From Setophaga petechia (Eukaryota > Chordata > Aves > Passeriformes > Parulidae), in assembly GCA_024362935.1 (NCBI GenBank), contig JANCRA010000010.1, positions 5,820,501 through 5,884,500 on the forward strand: 64,000 nt of DNA, given 5' to 3'. Positions 29,195 to 44,056 of this stretch are shown piece by piece. Both the position numbers and the translations under genes were made by a program. The first letter of the stretch is position 1, and every line of letters starts with the position of its first letter. A model generated the notes under the pieces. That model was not told the DNA's origin, made no database searches, and saw nothing but the letters and a program-made list of their open reading frames with translations.

Positions 29195-29400
29195 GGTCCG
29201 CCGCGGGTGACCCCGGCCCCCCTAGAACCCGCCCCGCCGCTCAGGCCCCGCCCCGCACGTGCCCGCCCCGGGGTGACCCCGGGCCCGCCTGGCCCCGCCC
29301 CGCCGTTCAGGCCCCGCCCCGCCGGTCAGGTCCCGCCCCTGGCCCCGCCCCGCCCCACGCGTGCCCGCCGCGGGGTGACCCCGGGCCCGCCTGGCCCCGA
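29195..29400. repeat. Imperfect GC-rich tandem repeat upstream of MST1
   Basis: A block starting GGGGTGACCCCGGGCCC and continuing with GC boxes and TCAGGCCCCGCCCC is repeated about three times, near 29,207, 29,269 and 29,373, with spacings of roughly 62 and 104 bp. The C-rich strand means the minus strand carries many G-runs that could form quadruplexes. It probably arose by local expansion in the island. Confidence 0.6.
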
Positions 29401-29408
29401 GCCCGAAC

Positions 29409-29420
29409 GCAAATATTTGC
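29409..29420. promoter_or_regulatory. 12-bp perfect palindrome GCAAATATTTGC in the MST1 proximal promoter
   Basis: This A/T-rich perfect palindrome stands alone in a very GC-rich promoter, 49 bp before the MST1 start codon. Each half contains TATTTGC, which resembles the forkhead (FOXA/HNF-3) core. MST1 is known as a mainly liver-expressed gene, so a liver factor site here is plausible, but binding is inferred only from sequence. The centre could also serve as a weak TATA-like element. Confidence 0.4.
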
Positions 29421-29469
29421 TCGGGGCCGTCCCGGAGCTCCAGCGGCCCGGGGACGCGGGGCCGCCGCC

Positions 29470-33891
<4,422 letters not shown>

Positions 33892-33927
33892 GCTGGCATT
33901 CCCAGCCTGGCACAGCTGCCACTGCAC

Positions 33928-33933
33928 AATAAA
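33928..33933 (+). terminator. MST1: MST1 polyadenylation signal AATAAA
   Basis: A canonical AATAAA hexamer lies 37 bp after the MST1 stop codon, followed within 30 bp by a G/T-containing segment. The implied 3' UTR is only about 60 nt long. Confidence 0.85.
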
Positions 33934-33978
33934 GGCACAGCCTTGGCCACAGGGGTCAACACTGCACAGGGTCTCACT

Positions 33979-33984
33979 TTTATT
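33979..33984 (-). terminator. APEH-like polyadenylation signal AATAAA
   Basis: AATAAA on the minus strand lies about 100 bp after the stop codon of the APEH-like gene. It is within 50 bp of the MST1 signal on the other strand, so the two convergent transcripts end back to back or overlap slightly. Confidence 0.85.
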
Positions 33985-34085
33985 TAACACCAAACTCCAA
34001 CCCACGTCCCTGCCCCTTGTGCTGGTGTGGTCCCCAGGGCCAGCAGTCACCCTGGGGCTGGCATAGCCCAGGACCACTGTGGGCA

Positions 34086-37000
34086 CTAGGGGCTGTGCTG
34101 GCCTGTCCCATCCCGTCTGGGCCACCCCAGGTGCTGGAGGAACCAGTGGGCACAGTTCTTGAAGACATCGGCCTCTGTCTCCACACCAGCCAGTGCGTGG
34201 CCACCCTCTGGGTACCACAGCAGCCTGTGGGGAGGGACAGGACAGGAAGATGCTCATCCAGCACCCCAGAGCTCCTTCCCGGCTCCCACCTGCACCTCAC
34301 TCACCGTGCTGGCACACCCCTGGCCCGCAGCACCCGGTACAGCTCCAGCGCCTGCGTGGGGCTGACGCGCCGGTCCCGGGCGCCCACGCACAGCAACACC
34401 GGTGTCTGCACCTGCAGCACTGCCCTCAGTGGGTGTCTGACACCCCACACCTGGCACCCCACACCCATTCTCACCCTGCCCTACCTGAGCTGCCTGGGCG
34501 ATGGGCGAGCGCAGTAGCATGGTGGCCACTTCCTCAGCACATGGCACTCGCTCAAAGGAGTAGGGCAGCCCCAGGGAGGTGTAGCGCCTGCAGCACAGAG
34601 ACACCACTAGGTAACACAGGGACATGGCATGGCACGGCACAGGATGGGGGTGGCACTCACCAGTCAGGGATATCAGAGGTGCCCAGCAGTGCGGGCAGGT
34701 TGGAGACGGGGCTGCGCAGGGCACAGGCTTGGTAACGCTCAGGCTCACGGGTGAGGAGGTGGAGGGCGATGAAGGCTCCGTGGGAGCCAGCCAGCAGGGC
34801 CAGGCGGTGTGGGTCCAGGGGCTCTCTGTGTAGCACCTGCTCCACTGCCAGCTGCACCCGTGGGGCACCCACCATTGGCACCCAAACAGCAGCATCCCCC
34901 AGCACCCTCAACCCAGCACCCTTGGCCCAGCACCCCTCACCTGAGTGTCTGCCACATCCTGCTCACCCACACGGGAAAGCAGGGAGCTGATGCTGGCTTG
35001 GCCGAAGCCCAGGGAGCCACGATAGTTCACTGAGGAGACAGGTCTGTGGGTGCCATGTCTCACTGGGACACAGGGCCACATGTCCCCAAGCTCCCCAGCA
35101 CTCACCCAGGAGCACAGCGAAGCCCAGCTGGCACAGCGCAGCCATGCTTGGACGCCAGCGGGCATCAAAGACAGCATGGGGGCCACCTGGGGCCAGCATG
35201 GGCATCACCTGGGCTGCCACCAGCACTGCCAGGGTGTCCCCACTGTCCCCACACTCACCATGGGGGCACACAACAAGGGGGTGCGGTGGCGTGCCATCAG
35301 AGGGGCTCAGCAGCACGGCCTCAAAAGCCTGGGTATCTGCGCCAGGGAAGGGGTCCCACACAGCAGTCACCACCCTGGGCACCCAGCACCCTGTCCCCCT
35401 GCCACTCCCAAGGGTTCCTGGCACCCAGGCAGCACCGAGGTGCAGCAGGGACCCCAGGAGCTCACCCTGTGCATCAGGACCCTGCCCACTGCAGGGCGGC
35501 TGGATCGTCAGGGTCTTCCAGGTGACACCAGGAACGGTTGGGGTGTCCTCCACTGGCACCCAGCCAAGGGGCAGCTCGTGGCCTGCTGGTGGCAGCACGG
35601 CCACCACCTGGACACAGGCAATGGATGACACTGGGGCTGTGCTGTGACAAGGCTGTGACATATTGGATCTGGCTGTGCCACACCACACTATGCCTCCCTA
35701 TGCCATACCACACCATAGCGTGTGTGCCACATTGAGCTGTGCCTGGCTGCACATTGCTGTGCCATATCCCACTGTGCCACATGGTGCCAGGGCACTGCTC
35801 ACCAGGCTGGGGGCGTGGTGGGGAGCTGAGCAGGTGGCCACCAGCAGGTCCCACTGGAGAGTGAGCAGCTCCCAACAGCCTTCAGATGACCCTGGGGACA
35901 GAACACGTGTTGGTGACCACAGCTGCTCACTAGAGCACCATGGGTGGCCGGTACCACGTACCTGCTGTGAGGTTGGTGACGGTGCACGCCTCCGTATCCA
36001 CGAGCAGCAGGTCCTGTGGGGGTGCAGAGCACAGGCAGCAGTGTCACCATGGGCTGTGGTCACGTCCCTGGCCCTGCCATGGCCTGGACTCACCGTGCGG
36101 CTCCGCTGAGGGGTGCCCAGCACGGCTCGCCGGCTGTCAGCTGCCCAGCACCGCGGGGGCAGCGCCTCTGCGTAGAGCCCAGCAAAGGCTGCAAGTGGGG
36201 CAGAGCGCTGGGCTGGTGAGCCAGGGTCACGGGCACCTGGCAGGGGCTGGCACCAGTCCCCCATCAGAACGCAGCTCTGGCCACCATGCCTTGCTCACCC
36301 TCTGTGGGCTCCTGAACCACGTCGAGCACTGTCACTGTCTGCCTTGTCTGCCAGGTGAGCTGGGGAGAGCCAGTGTTCAGGGATGGAGCCATGCCAAGGG
36401 AAACTGAGGCAGGGAGGCTTGGGGACACCCCCACCCCAGCCAGGCACTGCGAGAGGCTGTGACACCCAGGCACTGTGCTGGCAGCACAAGGTGGCACAGG
36501 CGTGCCTGGTGCCCGTGAGGCCCAACTCACCATGCGCAGGCGCAGACACTGCCGGTGGGCCCCCCCCACAGCCCCCTCCAGGTAGAGCAGGCGCTGGCCA
36601 TCAGGGCTCAGCCGCGGGGAGCAGACAGAACCCTCCTCTGCTGACAGCAGCTCTGTGGGCAGCAAGGGATCAGCATCCCAGGGATGCCCAGGCACCCTTC
36701 AGCACCCCAGCACTCACCGCAGCACCCGCTGGCCAGGTCCAAGTGGAAAATCCCTGACCTGGGAGGAAAGAGTGGGTCAGGTTGGACCCCCACTGTGCTG
36801 ATACTGCATGGACATCCTAGCATGGTGCTGGTTGCTGGCTGGGACCCACCTCCTGTTGGAGCAGGCGTTCAGCCCCAGGCGGAAGGGCTTGTGCCACCAG
36901 CCCACGAATACCACACCACGGTCATCCGGGGACCACAGGGCCTGTATGACAGTCAGGCTCATCCCACAGCCCCATGCTGGGTCCCCTGGGATGCTCCCTG

Positions 37001-38426
37001 CACCCCATCCTGACCTGGCCAGGGGAGAGGTGCTCGGGGACTCCCTCCAGCACTGACAGGCTGAGGCCCTGCAGGTCTAGGATGCAGAGGACGGGTACGC
37101 TGCGTGTGTTCAGGGCCTCCCCCCAGTCCTCGTGGTACACAAACTGCTTGCCCTGTGGCACAGACCCATCAGGCCCATGGCCGGTGCCCCCAGGCACACA
37201 GCTCTGTCCATGACACACTCATGGGATGTACGGCACACTCATGGGGTGCACAGCATGTTCAGGGGTGCCTGGTGTGCCCAACGGGCTTGTGCCATGTTCA
37301 CAGTGTGCATGGCATGCTTGGGGGTGCACTGAACACACTCACGGGGCACCTACCTTCTCATCCTCATCCTCTGCTGCTGGCCAGGCTGCTCCTGGCACAT
37401 CCCAGGGGCCGGGGGGCTGCGGTTTGGGCCGGCTCTTCTCAGCCACATAGAGGAGCCGTGTTTCCGAGTGTGACCAGGCCAGGCAGGCAAAAGGCCCTGG
37501 CATGGCAAAGAAGTGCCAAAGCCCAGCCTGGTACAGGCACAGCTGGGCACCAGGCAGCCACCAGGGCTGCTGGCCACACCAACCTCACCCTGATGTGGGC
37601 GGGAACCATGGGGAAGGGGCCCTACCCTCCGCGTAGACGTCCCCATGCTTCCCCAGCGCCGTGAGATCCACGCTGTGGCTGCATCCCCCGCTGTCCCACA
37701 CCTGCGGGGACGGGCGGCACACGGTGTACGCGGTGCCCACCGCTCTGCACAGGCACTCGGGCCGCCCCGGTGAGCGACCGGCACAGCCGCGTTACCTCCA
37801 GCAGCTCGCGGCCCTGCGGCGGGCAGCGTTTGAGCGCGGCGCGGCGCAGGCCCGTGGGCGAGTCCTGGCTGAGGAGCCTGAGGGCGGGAGGGACGGCGGC
37901 TGCGGCGGGCCGTGCGCTGTGGGCACCGGCCACGGCACAGACACAGCGCCCCATCCCGCACCCGCCCGTGCCCTACTGGTTGTGGATCTCGGCGCTGAGC
38001 GCGGTCCGGCTGACGGCGAGGCCCTGGCGGCCGGCTGTGCGCCGCAGGCTGTAGTGGCGGCCGAAGCGCAGGAGCCGCCGGCGGGCCAGGTCGGGGCGGC
38101 TGCACTCTGAGGGGACGGGACCGTCAACGCCCGCTCACACCGGGACAAAGGCGCGGGGGTGGCCGGGCCCGCCACTCACCGGTGTAGAGCTGGAAGGTCT
38201 GGCCTCCAGCCGCGGCCCTCAGGGCGGCACGGGTGACGGCAGGGAACCGGCTCAGCTCCCGGTAGCAGGCAGCGGGGCCGTGGGCCGCCTGGATGAAGGG
38301 ACGTGCTGGACGTGGGTAAGCTCAGCCCCTGCCCATGCCCTCCGCCCGAAGCCGGGCTGTGCCCACCCACACAGTTCCCCTGAGCCCCCTGCCCACCTCC
38401 ACACCCTTGTCGGTCGCTGTGGCCAT
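34086..38426 (-). CDS. Diverged tandem paralogue of acylaminoacyl-peptide hydrolase, 729 aa, 22 exons
   Basis: Prolyl-oligopeptidase-family serine peptidase. Exons on the minus strand: 38426-38397, 38288-38180, 38106-37977, 37877-37796, 37701-37626, 37496-37354, 37152-37015, 36941-36850, 36758-36718, 36652-36531, 36359-36299, 36188-36094, 36013-35962, 35891-35803, 35607-35466, 35336-35259, 35186-35106, 35029-34941, 34851-34661, 34587-34485, 34411-34305, 34224-34086. Phases close to 2,190 nt without stops or frameshifts. Every intron phase matches the neighbouring APEH and many exons have identical length. The N-terminal propeller half is most diverged; in exon 19 about half of 64 residues match by eye. 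The triad Ser573, Asp661 and His693 is kept, as is CPHGGPH, but the nucleophile motif reads AGSHGAF instead of GGSHGGF. The C-terminus (GWPRRDGTGQHSP) is longer than in APEH. Exon 1 (MATATDKGVE) is the least certain part. Function is inferred: probably an acyl-peptide hydrolase with altered specificity. Confidence 0.88.
37196..37345. repeat. Degenerate tandem repeat in APEH-like intron 6
   Basis: Variants of CACACTCATGGGGTGCAC with GGCATG(C/T)T(C/T)(A/G)GGGGTG recur four to five times. The array occupies most of the intron between the 143-nt and 138-nt exons and does not touch the splice sites. Confidence 0.5.
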
Positions 38427-38716
38427 GGGGCTGTTCTCTGCCGGGCCGGGCCTGCCGCCCGCAGTGGGACGGCTGCCAAAGCAGGCGGGAGCAGCCCGGC
38501 GGCAGCGCCCGGCCAGTGCCAGCCTTCCAGCCGCTCCCCGCTACCCCGCATGGCCAGGCCGGGGTCACCCTTCCCACGGCCCAACGCATCCCCATGGCAC
38601 AACCGCACACCCGGGTGGCTGAAAGGTCCAGTGGCCACCAGCTCCTGGAGCTCCGGGAGTGGAAATGACACCGCTACCAGCACTACCACCAGACACTGGG
38701 GTGCTGAACTACATCG
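38427..38716 (-). promoter_or_regulatory. Short spacer that must hold the APEH-like promoter and the APEH 3' end
   Basis: Only 290 bp separate the start codon of the diverged copy from the AATAAA of the upstream canonical copy. I see no TATA box and no clear CCAAT box here. The sequence next to the start codon is GC-rich, and CpG richness continues into the first four exons and introns of the diverged gene (37,790-38,500), so the promoter may extend downstream. Read-through from APEH is an alternative way of transcribing it. Confidence 0.4.
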
Positions 38717-38722
38717 TTTATT
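38717..38722 (-). terminator. APEH: APEH polyadenylation signal AATAAA
   Basis: AATAAA on the minus strand lies 28 bp after the APEH stop codon (TAA at 38,752-38,750). The implied 3' UTR is very short. Confidence 0.85.
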
Positions 38723-38749
38723 GGGGGTCAGCAGCAGGGGTCAGCAGCC

Positions 38750-41700
38750 TTAGCACTGCAGGTGCTTGAGCAGCCACAGTGCCATGTTCATGAAGCCATC
38801 AGCTTCGGCTTCGACACCAGCCAGTGCATGGTTGTTCCCTGGGTACCAGAGCAGCCTGGAGGCGAAACAGGGATTAGTGCTATGTTTGCACCACACAGCT
38901 CAAGCCCTCAGCACCCCACTCACCGTGTGGGCACGCCCCGGGCCTTGAGGGCACGGTAATACTCCAGACCCTGCTTGGGGGGCACACGCCGGTCATCCTC
39001 CCCCAGCATCAGCAGCACGGGTGCACGGACCTGCAGGAGCAGCACAGCCTCAGCACTGGCACTGCTGTTGGGGACAGGGATGGGGATGGGGACAGTGACA
39101 TACCTGGTCAACATAGCGTATGGGCGACTTGTGCAGCATCTCTGTCCACTGGGCTGGGTCTGGCAGGGCATCAGGTTTGTAGGGCAGCCCTGTCTCTGTC
39201 AGGCACCTGCGGGCAAGAGATTTGGGGGCACATGTGTGGCTGGGATGGCAAGGAGCCTGGGAAGCTGGGGTAGCAGTACTCACCAGTCCGGGATGTCGGT
39301 GGTGGCCACCATGGAGGCGATGTTCACCACGGGGTTGCGGACCACGCAGGCGTGGTAGGTGTCAGGGAACTGCCCGATGAGGTGGCATGCCAGGAAGCCC
39401 CCATGCGAACCACCGACCAGTGCCACCCGACTAGCATCCAGCATCTCCTCCTGCAGCACCCGCTCCACGCAGAGCTGCCAGCACGGGGAACACCCACTGA
39501 GCAGGCAGACCCACTTTCCCTTCTCAGGGCACCTGCAGGAGCACACAGTGCCCCAGGACCACGTGCCAGGCCATACCTGCACATCATGTACGTCCTGTGT
39601 GCCCACGTTGCCTGGCAGGGAGGCCACGTTGTCCTGGCCAAAGCCCAGTGAGCCACGGTAATTCACTGTGTGCGGAGCAGTGTCAGAGCCCTTTCTCCTT
39701 CATGTCCCCACCCCGCCCCTCTATGTGTGCTGTGTCACCAGAGCCCTGGTGTCACTCACCCAGCAGCACAGCAAAGCCCACACGGCACAGCGCCGCCGGG
39801 TACAGCATCCACCCGGCCGTGAAGACAGAGTGAGGACCACCTGCAAATGGCAAAAGCAAAAGGGGGGTGACACTGCCTGGCTGGGGTACACTGGCGTGGG
39901 GACAAGCTCTTACCATGGGGCATCACAACCAAGGGTGGCTTCTGGCCAGAGGGACCCTCGCTTGGGCGCATCAGGATGGCATCGAAGTCCAGACCCCCTG
40001 TGGAGGCAGGGAGTGGGTGTCAGGGAGCAGTGAGGATGGTGGAGCACAGCCTGACCCCACCTTGGGCACTCACCGTACTGGGGGTGCTCCTGCTCTGGTG
40101 GGGGCTGCAGGGTGCGGATGCCCCAGCTGATGCCAGGCACGGGAGGGGCATCCTGCAGGCAGATCCACTGTGTCTGTGCCTCATGGCCAGCAGCGGGCAG
40201 GACTGCCACTTTCTGTGCAGGGAGAGGGGTCAGTGCCCATGCCAAGGGGCTTGTGGGCACTGGGGAGGGGGGTCAGTGCCTATGCCAAGCGGCTGGTGGG
40301 CACTGGGGAGAGGGGTCAGTGCCCATGCCAAGGGGCTGGTGGGCACTGCGGACATGACTTTACCAACTTGGGGGGGCAGCTAGGGGTGGAAAACCTGGCC
40401 ACCAAGAGGTCCCGGTCGATGGTGAGGACAGACCAGCTTCCCTGGGGAGAATCTGGGGAGGAGGGCGTCAGACCTGCAGGTGTGACTCTCTCCCCACCCC
40501 TGGCACCAGCGTGGCCCCATTGGCCTGTCACTCACCAGCTGTCAGCGAAGTTGTGTTGCCTGTTGCCGTGTCCACCACGAACACATCCTAGGGGCATGAG
40601 AGCAGAGTCCAGTGGAGCCCTGACCCAGCCAGGCCCCCCTTGTGTCCCCCAGCACCCCCTCACCTGCTGGCTGCGCTGGGCCGTGTCCAGCAGGATCCTG
40701 CGGCTGTCAGCTGCCCAGCACATCCCTGGCAGTGCGCCACAGTAGATTCCCGGGAAGGCACCTGTGATCAGAGTGGTGGTACTCACCATCCCCTTGAGTC
40801 TCCCCCAGCACCCCCAGAGCTGTACTCACCCCATGCTTGCCGTGGCACAGCCTCCAGCACCGTGCTTGTGTGTTTGGTGTACCAGTCGTACTGCAGGAGA
40901 CATGGCATTGGGCAAGTTTTGCAGGGTCTCAGCCTGCCTGTCCCCACTGCAGCCCAAGGAGGGGACATCGCTGCCCTCCTGCCAGCCCCACCAAGCATGG
41001 GCACCCTGGCACCTCCCTGGTGTCTGCCAGTGTCCCCCTGGTGCTGCTCACCATGCGGAGTTGGCTGCACTGCTGGTGGGGGCCCAGGACATTGTTCTCC
41101 AGGTAGACAATGCGGCAGCCATCGGGGCTGAGTCGCGGTGACCACACGGCCCTGGTGTCCTCAGAGAGCAGCTCTGCATGGGCACGAGGGGATGGTGAGG
41201 GGTGGCAGGGGAGCCAGGGCACCAGCAGGATCGAGGCGTGCACTGCTTACCACATCTCCCACCCGTCAGGTCCACGTAGAAGAGTGCTGACCTGCCAGCA
41301 CAGAGGGGTGTCACAGTGGGGTCGGGGGCCAGGCTGTGGGGTTGGTGCCCTGCAGGGTCCTACCAGCAGGGCTGGGCTGTGGGGTGCCCTGCAGGGACTC
41401 ACCGGCGGTTCGTGCAGTGCCGCAGCCCCAGGCGGAAGGGGTCGTGCCACCAGCCCACAAACACCACGCCGGTGTCCTCAGGTGACCAGAAAGCCTGTGG
41501 TGAGAGGGGAGATACTCAACACAAAATGCTTCTGGTTCCTGTAACCTCCTTTCTCTGGTTCCCTGCAGCTCCCCATCCTGACCTGGCCGGGAGAGAGGTG
41601 CTCTGGGATGCCCTCCAGCACCGAGATGCTGTTGCCCTCGATGTCCAGGACGCAGAGGACGGGCACACTGCGGGTGCTCAGTGTCTCTCCCCAGTCCTCG

Positions 41701-43266
41701 TGGTACACGAACTGCTCACCCTGTGGCACAGTCTGGTCAGCCCCACAGCCACACAGCCAGCCCCCAGCTGACCCAGGGTGGGGAGACCCCACCTTGATGG
41801 GTGCATCCTCTTTCTTGGGGTGCCCTGTGTCCTCATCAGAGGTGCCCAGCTCGGGGGCTTTGCTCTGGAAGAAGGACTCAGCCTTGGGACGCTTCTTCTC
41901 CGCCACATAGAGCAGGTGGGTCTCCGAGTGAGACCAGGCAAGGCACCCAAACTGGTCTGCGGGGGCAGGTCAGCACTGGCCACCCTGTCCCCTGAAAACC
42001 CACATTCCCTGGCATCCCCCAGCCCCTCACCATCATCATAGACACTGCCATGCTTGTCCAGCGCTGTCAGGTCAATGCTTTTCACCTTCCGGTTCTGATC
42101 CCAGACCTGGGGGCAGAGATGCCAGGGTGGTCCCAAGACACAGTGTGGTTCCAGTCCCAAACCCCAGTGAATATCCATTTTCCCTCAGAACCCTCCTCAC
42201 CTCCAGGAACTGCTTCTCTTTCTCCTTCTCCTTGCCAGGGACCTTGCGCAGGACGGCCTTCAGCGTCCCACTGGGGGACTCCCGGCTCAGCAGCCTGTGG
42301 GTGAGTGCCCATCAGCCCCCACTTATCGCTTCCCCGAGGACCATGTGTGGGATGAGACTTACTCGTCCTTGATCTCAGAGCAGGTGCCAGCGGGCCCCGA
42401 GTAGACAATGGAGGCTCCATCGTGGAAGATGAGGTACTGACGGCAGAACTTGATGTTCTCAGCCCTCGCCAGGTCCCGCTGCGACCACTCTGCGAGGAGC
42501 AGGGTGAGGACACCAGCTGCATCCCCACCAGCCAGGCAAGGACTCCCCGGATCCTTCTTTCCCCCCCAGTCCTCCCCATCCCCGTACCGGTGTAGAGGCT
42601 GCAGTACTTGCCCCCGTACTGGGTGGTGAGGTCGGGGCCGAGGCAGGCGGTGCTGAGCCCCGGGTGCTGGCTCAGCTCTCGATACAGCTCCGACAGCTCC
42701 TCCGCACGTGGCTGTACCTGCGGGACACGCCGCGGCTGGAGGGGGCTCGGACCGGGGAGTAATGGGGCACAGGGGCACTTACTGGGGCTCCAGTATAGAC
42801 GGGGGGAATTTGGGGGGCACTGAGGGCAGCGCTTGAAGAGCCGGAGTACATGGGGGGAGGAGAATAGTGCAGGACTGGGGCAGTACCGGGGGTGCAGAGC
42901 CAGAACACTACTGGGGCACCAGGGACCAGGGGGGCACTGGAGAGCAGATCCTGGGGTACATAGCCGGGACCAGGAGGGCACTGGGACAGTTGCCGGGGTA
43001 CCCGTGGCTACCAGGATCCTGAGTGCAGGTCCTGGGGTGCAAGGGAGTCTAGGAGGGTCTGCAGCAATTGGGGTCTATGGAGGAAGGGGATGGGTACCGG
43101 GGCAGTTCCCGGGGTGTGCCGAGCCGGGAGCCAGCGGAGCAGCGGGGTCGGGGGGCGCGGGGCTCGGTGCGGGACGGGATCCCGGGGGAGGAACGGGAGG
43201 GGGGGCAGCGGGGGGGGTCCCGGGGCTCTGACGTCACTCCCCCCATTCCCTCACCGGCGGCTCCAT
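38750..43266 (-). CDS. APEH: Acylaminoacyl-peptide hydrolase (acylamino-acid-releasing enzyme), 731 aa, 22 exons
   Basis: Cytosolic serine exopeptidase that removes N-acylated, typically N-acetylated, residues from short peptides. Exons on the minus strand: 43266-43255, 42717-42588, 42489-42363, 42294-42201, 42106-42031, 41956-41793, 41720-41583, 41494-41403, 41291-41251, 41173-41052, 40890-40830, 40761-40664, 40587-40536, 40452-40364, 40212-40074, 39997-39914, 39840-39760, 39665-39577, 39474-39284, 39206-39104, 39030-38924, 38855-38750. Phases close to 2,196 nt; human has 732 aa. The N-terminal beta-propeller is followed by an alpha/beta-hydrolase domain with MPHGGPHS (oxyanion region), GGSHGGF (Ser586), EDDRRV (Asp674) and NNHAL (His706). 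All three triad residues are present. The 12-nt first coding exon (MEPP) lies in a CpG-rich promoter. The next gene downstream is a diverged copy of this one. Confidence 0.96.
40226..40350. repeat. Three-unit, about 43-bp tandem repeat in APEH intron 14
   Basis: Three close copies of a unit beginning GGGGTCAGTGCC(C/T)ATGCCAAG and ending GTGGGCACTGGGGA fill almost all of the intron between 40,364 and 40,212. The units differ by a few substitutions. Confidence 0.8.
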
Positions 43267-43500
43267 GTCCTCGCGGAGGGGGCGGGGCCAGGCTCGGAAC
43301 TTCCGGGATGGGGCGGGGCCGCCGGCCTGCGGCACCTCCTATTGGCTGCGGCGCTCGGGCCACCTCCCGCTTTGAGGCGCCCCCCGGTGGGCGCGGGCGG
43401 CGCTGCAGCCGCAGGCAGGGGAGTCCCCGGTACGCCCGACGTGTCCCGGCGGCCGTCCCCTGCCACCGGATCGCCCGCTGGGCCCTCTGAGGTGGCAGCC
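43267..43500 (-). promoter_or_regulatory. APEH: APEH CpG-island promoter with inverted CCAAT and GC boxes
   Basis: On the minus strand a CCAAT box (ATTGG on plus at 43,341-43,345) lies about 75 bp before the APEH start codon. GGGGCGGGG-type Sp1 boxes occur near 43,278 and 43,308. CpG content is high from about 43,080 to 43,500. There is no TATA box, as is common for housekeeping genes. Confidence 0.7.
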
Positions 43501-43969
43501 GGGGCACAGACCGCGGCTCCGCAGCCTCTGGATCTCCCCGGGATGGTTTGCCCTCCGGGTGGCTGCAGACCAGGGGCTCCATGCACAGGACCGGGTGGAT
43601 CGGACTCTTGAGAGGCATAAGGATCCCCAGCCCAGCAGCCTGGCTGGGGGGTATCGGGCCATCGGGAGCCCATGGGACTGAGTAGCCTGCTCAGGGGGCT
43701 GGGATTGAGTCATTGGTGCCCGCAGCAGCCCTGCCAACGGGGATTGGGCCCTTGGGAGCCCACCAGAGCCAACAGCCTGGCCAGGCAGGTGAGATCGGGC
43801 CCTTGATGCCCACAGGCACCTCCTATCCCAGCAGCTCAGCTGTGAGTGGCAGAGGTCAACAGTGCTTGGTGACAACCAGATCCATTCCAGCCACCCCCAA
43901 CATGGCAGGGGTCCCGATCCCCCGCCCTCCACACTGCAGGCAGGCAAGAATCGGGGCCGGTCCGTGGTT
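43501..43969. other. Spacer between BSN 3' end and APEH promoter
   Basis: About 470 bp without a supportable exon. It contains repeated GGGCC(A/C)TTGGGAGCCCA-like words and ordinary GC-rich sequence. I see no additional gene. Confidence 0.5.
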
Positions 43970-43983
43970 TGTGTCAAGTCCTT

Positions 43984-43989
43984 TTTATT
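43984..43989 (-). terminator. BSN: Likely BSN polyadenylation signal AATAAA
   Basis: AATAAA on the minus strand is the first clear signal downstream of the BSN coding end that precedes the APEH promoter. It would give a spliced 3' UTR of about 2.2 kb. Confidence 0.55.
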
Positions 43990-44056
43990 CTGTTCCCACA
44001 GAAACACCTGGTGAGGGGGCAGCTTCTGGGAGGGAGTCACGACACAGCGGCGGGGG

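Larger units (their letters stand above)
28080..29469. promoter_or_regulatory. CpG island, probably a bidirectional promoter
   Basis: CpG density and GC content rise sharply near 28,080 and stay high up to the MST1 start codon at 29,470. The right half (28,970-29,400) carries many GC boxes of the CCCCGCCCC type, and a CCAAT sequence lies at about 28,935-28,940. The minus strand offers several strong splice donors inside the island and the MST1 coding exon begins at its right edge, so it plausibly drives transcription both ways. Long open frames on both strands are expected from GC content and are not taken as genes. Confidence 0.8.

Noticed and set aside
34086..38426. Diverged APEH copy as a pseudogene
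   Set aside because: All 22 exons join in phase without stops, splice sites are canonical and the triad is kept, so a functional gene is the better reading.
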